This document shows, piece after piece, positions 1-5,338 of a DNA stretch of 11,341 bases. Under the pieces are notes generated by a model that saw only the letters and a list, made by a program, of their open reading frames with translations, searched no databases and was not told where the DNA came from. Origin of the DNA: Gammaproteobacteria bacterium (lineage in GTDB: Bacteria > Pseudomonadota > Gammaproteobacteria > UBA9214); contig JAOTTU010000059.1 in the NCBI GenBank assembly GCA_029864225.1, positions 1 to 11,341 on the forward strand, written 5' to 3'. The translations under genes and the position numbers were made by a program. Position 1 is the stretch's first letter. Every line of letters begins with the position of its first letter.

Positions 1-78
1 TCCGAGGTCTATAACTGCATCGATTCCAGGCGGGAAATGCTTGCGATAAGCGATGAGAATGCCGATTTTATTAACTAG
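1..78 (+). CDS. Possible C-terminal end of a truncated upstream gene
   Basis: Frame 1 is open from the first base of the window to a TAG at 76-78 and encodes 25 residues ending NADFIN. The reading is protein-like, and the frame enters the window already open, as the tail of a plus-strand gene would. It would converge with the efflux permease gene, whose stop is at 142-144. The minus strand of the same bases is also open for about 24 codons but has no start codon, so the assignment is weak. No family is recognised from so short a piece. Confidence 0.25.
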   Translation, partial: SEVYNCIDSRREMLAISDENADFIN

Positions 79-141
79 ACTTCAGTTGAAACAGCATCTT
101 GCGCAGGTCCGACCCTTTTTCGTTTTTCGTTTTATCACGTC

Positions 142-1356
142 CTATTCATACCGCAATGCTTCGATCGGCCGCAGTTGCGATGCCTTGCGTGCCGGGTGCA
201 GCCCGAAGAACACACCCACCAGTCCCGCGAACAGGAAGGCGACAAGCACCGAGACGGGCGTAACGGTGACCGGCAGTGCGGAGAAGCGCGCCACCGCCAG
301 TGCGCCGCCCAGGCCGAGGAAAATGCCCAGTACGCCGCCGGCGGTGCTGAGTACCAGTGCCTCCAGCAGGAACTGCCACAGGATGTCACGCTGACGCGCA
401 CCCAGGGCCATGCGGATGCCGATCTCGTGGGTGCGCTCGGTAACCGAGACCAGCATGATATTCATGATGCCGATGCCGCCCACCAGCAGCGACACGGAAG
501 CGATGCTGCCCAACAGCCAGGTGAATACCCGGGCGCTTTCCTCCGATGTCTCGGCCAGTTCGGCACGGTTGTGCATGCGGAAGTCGTCGGGCTGGCCCTC
601 TCTCAAGCGGTGGCGCTGACGGAGCAGGCGTTTGATCTCCTTGATCAGTCGAAACGAGGCCTCGCGGTCGCTGGCGACCAGCTCGATGCGCTCGATGTGG
701 GTGATGCCCTCGAGCTTGCGCTGCACGGTGGTGATGGGTGCGAAGATGGCGTCGTCCTGGTCCGAGCCCCAGGCGGTGGCACCCTTCTCGGTGAGCACGC
801 CGATCACCCGGCAGGACAGGCCCTTGATGACGATGGACTCGTCCAGCGGGCTGCGCAGCCCGAACAGCTCACGCGCCACCGTCTGCCCCAGCACGCACAC
901 ATGGCTGGCACCCAGAATGTGACGCCGGGTGAAGAACTCGCCCTCGGCCAGCTGCCAGCTGCGCACCGTGACATAGTCGGGGGTGACGCCCTCGATGGCG
1001 GTGCCCCAGTTGGTGCCGCGATAGCGTACCTGGGCGGTGGTGCGCACGCTGGGCGCGACTGCCACCACATCCGGCAGCTCCGCGATAGCGTCGGCATCTG
1101 CGCGCGTCAGCGAGGTAATTCCGCCGGCACCGGTACGCACCCCGCCGCGGGTCACCGAGCCGGGGCGTACCACCAGGCTGTTGGTACCCATGCTGGCCAG
1201 TTGGTCGGCGATGCGCTGCTGGGCACCACTGCCGATGCCCAGCATGGCGATCACCGAGCCCACGCCGATGACCACCCCCAGGGTCGTCAGCATGGCGCGG
1301 GTCTTGTTGCGCCACAGGGCGCGCAGCGCCAGTTGCAGCGCGGTTGTCAAGTTCAT
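142..1356 (-). CDS. MacB-like ABC transporter permease (FtsX family)
   Basis: This 404-residue inner-membrane permease belongs to a MacAB-type exporter. It has the family layout: a first membrane helix at about residues 20-42, a large periplasmic core domain at about 45-275, and three more helices at about 278-303, 326-352 and 365-388. The cytoplasmic segment ERTHEIGIRMALGA after helix 2 is the coupling-helix motif of MacB/LolCE-type permeases, which transmit movement from the ATPase instead of carrying substrate through the membrane. The ATPase domain is a separate protein here, unlike E. coli MacB where both are fused. The ATG overlaps the stop of the ATPase gene by four bases (ATGA), which implies translational coupling. 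A GGAG lies at suitable distance upstream of the start. The substrate cannot be read from sequence; macrolides, peptides and lipopeptides are known for relatives. Confidence 0.93.
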   Translation of the reverse strand: MNLTTALQLALRALWRNKTRAMLTTLGVVIGVGSVIAMLGIGSGAQQRIADQLASMGTNSLVVRPGSVTRGGVRTGAGGITSLTRADADAIAELPDVVAVAPSVRTTAQVRYRGTNWGTAIEGVTPDYVTVRSWQLAEGEFFTRRHILGASHVCVLGQTVARELFGLRSPLDESIVIKGLSCRVIGVLTEKGATAWGSDQDDAIFAPITTVQRKLEGITHIERIELVASDREASFRLIKEIKRLLRQRHRLREGQPDDFRMHNRAELAETSEESARVFTWLLGSIASVSLLVGGIGIMNIMLVSVTERTHEIGIRMALGARQRDILWQFLLEALVLSTAGGVLGIFLGLGGALAVARFSALPVTVTPVSVLVAFLFAGLVGVFFGLHPARKASQLRPIEALRYE

Positions 1357-2036
1357 GTCTGCAGCTCCAGTCGGCCGTCGCGCAGCAACAGCCGGCGTCG
1401 GGCGTGCCCGGCCACTTCCTGCTCGTGGGTGATCAGTACGATGGTCAGGCCCTCCTGTCGGTTCAGCGCGTCCAGCAGGGCCATGATCTCGGCGCTGGTG
1501 GCGGTGTCGACGTTGCCGGTGGGTTCATCGGCCAGTAGTAGCGACGGGTGTGTCACCAGGGCGCGGGCGATGGCGACGCGTTGCGCCTGGCCGCCGGACA
1601 GCTGGTTGGGCAGGTGGTACAGGCGCTCGCCCAGGGCCATGTGCTCCAGGGCCGCACGCGCTTTTTGCCGGCGCTCGGCCTTGCCGATGCCGGCGTAGAT
1701 CAACGGTGTCTCGACGTTTTCCAGTGCGCTGGTGCGCGGTAGCAGGTTGAAGTTCTGGAACACGAAACCGATCTCGCGGTTGCGCAGTGCGGCCAGCTGG
1801 TTGCCATCCATGCGTGTTATGTCCTGGCCGTTTAGCTGGTAGCTGCCGGTGTCCGGTACGTCCAGGCAGCCGAGGATATGCATCAGGGTGGACTTGCCCG
1901 AGCCGGAGGGCCCCATAATGGCCACGAACTCGCCGGGCTCAACGTTCAGATCGATGTCACGCAGGGCCTGGATGGTCACCCCGTCCAGTACATAGGCCTT
2001 GTGCAGGCCGTGGATCTGCAACAGGGGCGCGGTCAT
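1353..2036 (-). CDS. MacB/LolD-like ABC transporter ATP-binding protein
   Basis: This 227-residue cytoplasmic ATPase powers the adjacent permease. All nucleotide-binding motifs are visible: Walker A GPSGSGKS at 42-49, Q-loop Gln at about 94 in VFQNFNLLP, signature LSGGQ at 146-150, Walker B LLLADEP ending near 172, and the H-loop His at about 204 in LITHEQE. The length is typical for the MacB/LolD/FtsE group, and the NFNLLP and GNVDT segments are characteristic of it. The start codon lies 9 bases after the stop of the adaptor gene, and its likely ribosome site (AGGG) overlaps that stop region. The 3' end overlaps the permease start by four bases. LolD is the main alternative, but the neighbouring periplasmic adaptor points to a MacAB-type exporter. 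Confidence 0.94.
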   Translation of the reverse strand: MTAPLLQIHGLHKAYVLDGVTIQALRDIDLNVEPGEFVAIMGPSGSGKSTLMHILGCLDVPDTGSYQLNGQDITRMDGNQLAALRNREIGFVFQNFNLLPRTSALENVETPLIYAGIGKAERRQKARAALEHMALGERLYHLPNQLSGGQAQRVAIARALVTHPSLLLADEPTGNVDTATSAEIMALLDALNRQEGLTIVLITHEQEVAGHARRRLLLRDGRLELQT

Positions 2037-2045
2037 CGTCAGGCC

Positions 2046-3239
2046 CTAGAACAAACTCAGCCCGAAGCGCCGCTTGCGCTCGGAATCCTCGCGCTTGAGC
2101 GGTACGGCGATGGCCATGCCGTCGGCAAGGTCTGCTCCGCTGACCTCGGTGACCTTCTCGCCAATGATGCCGGCGGTGACGGTGAGCGGCGTGAGCGTGT
2201 CGCCGTCCAACCGCCACAGGATGGCCTCGCCGGACTTGAGACTTTCGCGCACCCGGTCAAGTTCCTCCTGCGGCCAGGGCGGCACGTAGCGCAGCGCAGC
2301 GTTGGGCACGGTGAGTACCTTGTCCCGGCGCGCCACCTCGATGCTGACGGTGGCGGTCATGCCGGGCTTCAGCGCCAGGTCGGCGTTGTCCACGTGGATG
2401 ATGCAGTTGTACTTGACCACCCCGGCCTCGACCTTGGGTTGCAAGCGCACCTGGGCGACGCTGCCGCTGAACTCGCGGCGCGGGTAAGCGAACACGGTGA
2501 AGCTGACCGGCTGTCCCTCCTTTACCTGGCCGATGAAGGCCTCGTCCACGTCGGCTTCCACCTGCATGCGGGTCAGGTCGTTGGCGATGGTGAACAGGGT
2601 AGGGGCCTGCAAGCTGGCAGCCACTGTCTGACCCACGTCTACGTCGCGGGAGATGACCACACCATCGATGGGTGTGCGGATGGTCGTGTAGTCCAGGTTG
2701 ACCTGCTCGCGTTCCAGTACCGCGCTGGCCTGTGCCACGCTTGCGACTTTCACCTGGTGCTCCCCTTTGGCGGCTTGGGAGGCGAAACGGGCCGCGTCCA
2801 CGACGCTCTCGGCCACCAGTTTCTTCTTTTGCAGGCCGGCCTGACGATCGTATTCACGTTTGGTGTCCAGCACCTCGATCCAGGCCTTGTCACGCGCGGC
2901 CTCGGCGTTTTTCAGATTGGCCTGGGCCTCGGCCCGCTTGGCAGTGAAGATGGCCGGATCGATCTGTGCGATGACCTGGCCCTGTTTGACCTGATCATTG
3001 AAGTCAGCATACAGGTGCTGGATGGTGCCCGACACCTGACTGCCCACCAGCACGGTGTTGATGGGGCTCAGGGTGCCGGTGGCCGATACCACGTCACTGA
3101 TGTCACCGCGGCGAAGCTGTGCCTGGCTGTATGTTGGCACATCGTCGGTATCGGGTTCGCGCAGCACGTACCAGCCGCCGCCGATAAGGGCGGCAAGCAA
3201 CAGGATGCCAGTTAACAGTTTTGTCAATTTATGTGCCAT
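2046..3239 (-). CDS. MacA-like periplasmic adaptor (HlyD/RND-type membrane fusion protein)
   Basis: This 397-residue adaptor would link the inner-membrane ABC pump to a TolC-like outer-membrane channel. An N-terminal membrane anchor (about 6-26) is followed by a first half lipoyl/barrel segment (about 45-95, with GTLSPINTVLVGSQVSG), an alpha-helical coiled-coil hairpin (about 97-182), the second lipoyl half (TIRTPIDGVVISRDVDVGQTV, about 186-206), a beta-barrel (about 225-300) and a C-terminal membrane-proximal domain. These features match MacA. It is the first gene of a three-gene operon with the ATPase and permease. The start is uncertain. The ATG at 3239 directly precedes the anchor but has no visible ribosome site. 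An in-frame ATG at 3305 preceded by AGGGA would add 22 residues, and an in-frame TTG at 3320 would add 27. The extension is encoded largely by a repeat element (3244-3293), so I prefer 3239. Confidence 0.9.
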   Translation of the reverse strand: MAHKLTKLLTGILLLAALIGGGWYVLREPDTDDVPTYSQAQLRRGDISDVVSATGTLSPINTVLVGSQVSGTIQHLYADFNDQVKQGQVIAQIDPAIFTAKRAEAQANLKNAEAARDKAWIEVLDTKREYDRQAGLQKKKLVAESVVDAARFASQAAKGEHQVKVASVAQASAVLEREQVNLDYTTIRTPIDGVVISRDVDVGQTVAASLQAPTLFTIANDLTRMQVEADVDEAFIGQVKEGQPVSFTVFAYPRREFSGSVAQVRLQPKVEAGVVKYNCIIHVDNADLALKPGMTATVSIEVARRDKVLTVPNAALRYVPPWPQEELDRVRESLKSGEAILWRLDGDTLTPLTVTAGIIGEKVTEVSGADLADGMAIAVPLKREDSERKRRFGLSLF

Positions 3240-3243
3240 CTGG

Positions 3244-3293
3244 AAAGGGGGGGCAGACCGCGTTTCCGGACCCGACTGCCCCGTTTGTACTCG
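3244..3293 (-). repeat. REP-like palindromic element, copy A
   Basis: Perfect 7-base arms GGGGCAG (3250-3256) and CTGCCCC (3276-3282) enclose a 19-base loop and are followed by CGTTTGTACTCG. A related sequence lies at 11271-11319 in the same orientation. From CAG to TCG the two match at 31 of 40 positions without gaps, counted by hand. Both sit just upstream of a minus-strand gene start. This form fits REP elements dispersed by RAYT transposases, though no such transposase is in the window. Confidence 0.65.
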
Positions 3294-3364
3294 GAACACT
3301 GACATACAATCCCTGATCAAGCGCCAACAATTACAAAACCCGGATCACTTTGACACCAGTGTAT

Positions 3365-3392
3365 GAAAAACGTGGTCTGTCACCTGTTTTTT
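3365..3392. repeat. Possible REP remnant downstream of the lipoprotein gene
   Basis: The segment contains GTGGTCTGTCACCTG followed by TTTTTT, and its 11-mer GTCTGTCACCT (3375-3385) recurs exactly at 5263-5273 in the glgB leader. It resembles one arm of the GGGGACAGAC-type REP palindromes. No second arm is evident, so it may be a fragment or chance similarity. Confidence 0.3.
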
Positions 3393-3396
3393 AGGA

Positions 3397-3960
3397 TTAC
3401 TGCCCGGCGACAAGGCGATCCAGTTCGTTGAGGGCATTGGTGGACTTGTTCAGGCTGAAGGTGGCGATTGTCTGTCCCCAGGGCCAGCGCAGAAAGGTCA
3501 CGTTCAGTTCATTCCCCGTGCGCAACTGCTTTAGCAGGATACTGTCGGCAATCAAGCAGCCGGCGGCGTTGAGCGCACCGATCTGCAGGGGCACGTTATT
3601 GTCGATCTGCAGGCTGACACCCGTCACGGGATAGCCATGCCCGAAGATGCACACGGAACGGATGTGTTTGGGTTCGCCCTTCAGCCAGGAGATCCACAGT
3701 ATCGGGGACGGGTGACGGGAATCTCCCCCGTGGTACTCGGTGATCTTGCTGTAGGTCTCTGCCTTGCATTGCGTTAACAGGGTGACCTCCTCATAGATAC
3801 AGTCCACGCGCCAGTTGCCAAACTGCACCTTGCGCTCGCGTACATCATCCCTTTCTTGTTGTGCCGTGCTAGCCGTGTGGTCAACGCTGCTGCCAGCGGG
3901 AAAGTTGGCGCAGCCAGTGGCCAGCAGGGTCATCATCAGCAGGGTTGCAGGTACTTTCAT
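3397..3960 (-). CDS. Small cysteine-containing lipoprotein, weakly IalB-like
   Basis: This 187-residue protein has a lipoprotein signal peptide: a short positive start, a hydrophobic stretch and the lipobox LLATGC with Cys17 as lipidation site. Residue +2 is Ala, not Asp, which in gammaproteobacteria favours outer-membrane sorting. The mature part has four further cysteines (54, 65, 104, 135), enough for two disulfides. The segment FGNWRVDC followed by C11 residues on, and the later GCLIADSILLKQLRTGN stretch, recall the invasion-associated locus B (IalB) family (a W..C....C opening, a central C, then a leucine-rich 'L..G' segment). I treat this as a hypothesis only. The ATG is supported by GGAG five to six bases upstream. 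It lies upstream of the efflux operon on the same strand, but the 157-base gap makes co-transcription doubtful. A promoter would lie in the AT-rich stretch at about 4010-4035. Confidence 0.8.
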   Translation of the reverse strand: MKVPATLLMMTLLATGCANFPAGSSVDHTASTAQQERDDVRERKVQFGNWRVDCIYEEVTLLTQCKAETYSKITEYHGGDSRHPSPILWISWLKGEPKHIRSVCIFGHGYPVTGVSLQIDNNVPLQIGALNAAGCLIADSILLKQLRTGNELNVTFLRWPWGQTIATFSLNKSTNALNELDRLVAGQ

Positions 3961-4034
3961 GGTTCACTCCAGCGTGTCGAAACTCGGGTTTTCCCGGGAG
4001 AGGCTGCGATTATTTAACATATTTCGGGTTCTAT

Positions 4035-4056
4035 AAAGATGCCGGAAAGATGCCGG
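4035..4056. repeat. Tandem duplication of an 11-mer
   Basis: AAAGATGCCGG is present twice in direct succession (4035-4045 and 4046-4056), in the spacer between the lipoprotein gene and chaB. Two copies only, so slippage or chance is sufficient explanation. Confidence 0.6.
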
Positions 4057-4090
4057 GGCATATTCTCGCTATATTCCGCCAGAAAACTGC

Positions 4091-4140
4091 CGGGGTCAGG
4101 TCTCATCTTCCTGCATCATTAAATGCCAGACCTGACCGCG
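4091..4140. repeat. REP-like hairpin upstream of chaB
   Basis: Perfect 10-base arms GGTCAGGTCT (4094-4103) and AGACCTGACC (4128-4137) enclose 24 bases. A further CAT/ATG pairing inside and a CG/CG pairing outside extend the stem imperfectly. GGGGTCAGGTCT palindromes of this kind are known in proteobacteria as REP elements associated with Y1 (RAYT) transposases. It could also serve as a terminator or mRNA boundary between the divergently oriented lipoprotein and chaB genes, but no T-run follows it on either strand. Confidence 0.75.
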
Positions 4141-4199
4141 GCCATGTGTTGATAAATGATTATAATGCGTACTTGTCACTGATCCCATTGATTAAAGCC

Positions 4200-4427
4200 A
4201 TGCCCTACAAGAGTCTGTCAGCGCTTCCCGAGAGTGTCAGGGATAACCTGCCCAGGCACGCCCAGGAGATTTACCTGGCAGCATTCAATAACGCGTGGGT
4301 TGAATATCGCGACCCCGGGGACAGGCGTGGCAAGGCGTCTCGGGAAGAGGTTGCGCACAAGGTCGCTTGGGCGGCGGTCAAGCAGCAATACGAAAAGAAG
4401 GGCGATAAATGGTGCCGCAAGAAGTGA
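4200..4427 (+). CDS. chaB: ChaB family protein
   Basis: This 75-residue protein matches ChaB along its whole length: MPYKSLSALPESVRDNLP at the start, HAQEIYLAAFNNAW in the middle, and SREEVAHKVAWAAVKQQYEKK near the end, then a basic tail. E. coli ChaB is about 76 residues with the same landmarks. ChaB is a small soluble cytoplasmic protein described as an accessory or regulator of the cation antiporter ChaA; its biochemical role is poorly defined. No chaA is in the window. The frame is open further upstream (to 3945), but family alignment clearly sets the start at the ATG at 4200, although no strong ribosome site precedes it. It converges with nfi, with 30 bases between stop codons. Confidence 0.93.
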   Translation: MPYKSLSALPESVRDNLPRHAQEIYLAAFNNAWVEYRDPGDRRGKASREEVAHKVAWAAVKQQYEKKGDKWCRKK

Positions 4428-4457
4428 AACTCAATACCCTTTTTGATGTTCCTGAGC

Positions 4458-5153
4458 CTAGTAACGGTTACTAACACCTTTTTCTGACAGACCGGATGCC
4501 AGCCGGTGGGCGTAGCGCGTGGTTTCGGGGAGGCGGTAACGGGTAGTGCAGCGCAAGGTAAAATCGATTGCCGCAGCCAGATTCACACGATGGCCAATCG
4601 ATACATACACCGGGCTGACACGGGTCCGTGTGCGCAGGACAGCGCCGATCGTTTCACCCTTGTCACGCAATGGTACCCACTGGCCTTTATCGGGTGGCAA
4701 CTCATCATGGCGGCCGACCAGGCGTGACTTGGCGACCCCGATACAGGGAATATCGGTCAATACGCCCAGATGGCAGGCCAGCCCGAAGCGGCGTGGATGG
4801 GCCAGGCCCTGACCGTCACACAGAATAAGGTCCGGTCTCTCGGCAAGCTGGTCCAGCGCCCCCAGCACCGCGGGCAGTTCGCGAAACGACAGATAACCGG
4901 GGACGTAGGGAAAGCGCGTCGGACTGCGGCTGATGGCCTGGGCCAGCGGTTCCAGACCGGGGAAGGCGAGCACCGCGACGGCAGCACGGGTGGTCCTGCC
5001 CCGGTCCTCGAAGCCGACATCGACACCGGCCACGGTGTTGACCGGCCCAAGCCGGTCTTCGCGTACAACCTGCGATCGCAACGCCTCCTGAATTGCGCGG
5101 GCCGAGGCGACATCGTTCGGCCACTCGATCTCACTGCTTGCTGCACTTCGCAT
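4458..5153 (-). CDS. nfi: Endonuclease V (deoxyinosine 3' endonuclease)
   Basis: This 231-residue DNA repair enzyme nicks DNA at the second phosphodiester bond 3' to deoxyinosine, which arises by adenine deamination, and needs Mg2+. Numbered from the ATG at 5153, the family motifs are AGVDVGFE with the metal-binding Asp at 45, YVPGYLSFRE with the conserved Tyr at 83 and Glu at 92, CDGQGLAHPRR with the second Asp at 113, and IGVAKSRL with Lys at 142. GHRVNLAAA and YRLPETTRYA complete the C-terminal core. E. coli Nfi is 223 residues, so the length fits. A GTG at 5189 would add 12 residues unlike the family, so I chose the ATG, whose upstream has no clear ribosome site. It is divergent from glgB. 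Confidence 0.95.
   Translation of the reverse strand: MRSAASSEIEWPNDVASARAIQEALRSQVVREDRLGPVNTVAGVDVGFEDRGRTTRAAVAVLAFPGLEPLAQAISRSPTRFPYVPGYLSFRELPAVLGALDQLAERPDLILCDGQGLAHPRRFGLACHLGVLTDIPCIGVAKSRLVGRHDELPPDKGQWVPLRDKGETIGAVLRTRTRVSPVYVSIGHRVNLAAAIDFTLRCTTRYRLPETTRYAHRLASGLSEKGVSNRY
4459..4473. terminator. Palindrome between chaB and nfi, possible terminator
   Basis: TAGTAAC-G-GTTACTA is a perfect 7+1+7 palindrome that includes the nfi stop codon. On the plus strand it is followed after a few bases by CTTTTT (4478-4483), so it could end chaB transcripts. The stem is AT-rich and the loop would have to open to about three to five bases, so this is only a candidate. Confidence 0.3.
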
Positions 5154-5159
5154 ACGCCC

Positions 5160-5186
5160 ATTGTACGCGGGAAATGCTGGTATGAT
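5160..5186. promoter_or_regulatory. Candidate divergent -10 elements for nfi and glgB
   Basis: On the plus strand TGGTATGAT (5178-5186) is an extended -10 box (TGn plus TATGAT, five of six to consensus) without a good -35 at 17 bases. It would give a glgB leader of about 145 bases. On the minus strand TACAAT (5165 down to 5160) lies only six bases before the nfi ATG at 5153, so nfi mRNA might be leaderless or nearly so. The two boxes are about 12 bases apart and would compete for polymerase. Confidence 0.35.
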
Positions 5187-5235
5187 CACTGCAAGGTGAA
5201 GGTGTCTCCGCGGGCACGCGGGTCTTCGAGAATGA

Positions 5236-5273
5236 GGGACAGACTGAGCTATCCCTTTTTTCGTCTGTCACCT
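5236..5273 (+). repeat. REP-like inverted repeat in the glgB leader
   Basis: GACAGAC (5238-5244) pairs with GTCTGTC (5263-5269), flanked by GGG and ACC, enclosing 18 bases. Within it AGGGA (5235-5239) can alternatively pair with TCCCT (5252-5256), directly before a run of T residues (5256-5261). The alternative pairings look like a terminator/antiterminator pair, but a REP remnant is the simpler reading. The 11-mer at 5263-5273 is shared with 3375-3385. Confidence 0.4.
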
Positions 5274-5338
5274 TACCGATACAGGGAGAATCGTTGATAC
5301 TTCGCCCACCGGCACCTAAACGGATTTGAGGGACGACC

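Noticed and set aside
103..140. T-rich stretch after AGGTCCGACCC as a terminator for the partial gene at the left edge
   Set aside because: The only pairing is GGTC/GACC with a one-base loop, too short for a stem, so it is not listed as a terminator.
175..1698. Long plus-strand open frame antisense to the permease and ATPase genes
   Set aside because: It runs opposite two unmistakable genes, is rich in Gln, His, Gly and Ala as expected from a reversed GC-rich frame, and shows no domain. Similar long antisense frames at 1878-3215, 6044-7513 and 10184-11272 were rejected for the same reason.
3945..4199. N-terminal extension of the chaB frame
   Set aside because: The upstream part crosses the REP-like hairpin and has no ChaB similarity, while MPYK at 4200 aligns with the start of known ChaB proteins.
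5154..5189. GTG start at 5189 for nfi
   Set aside because: The 12 extra residues do not resemble the family, and the ATG at 5153 already gives a protein slightly longer than E. coli Nfi.
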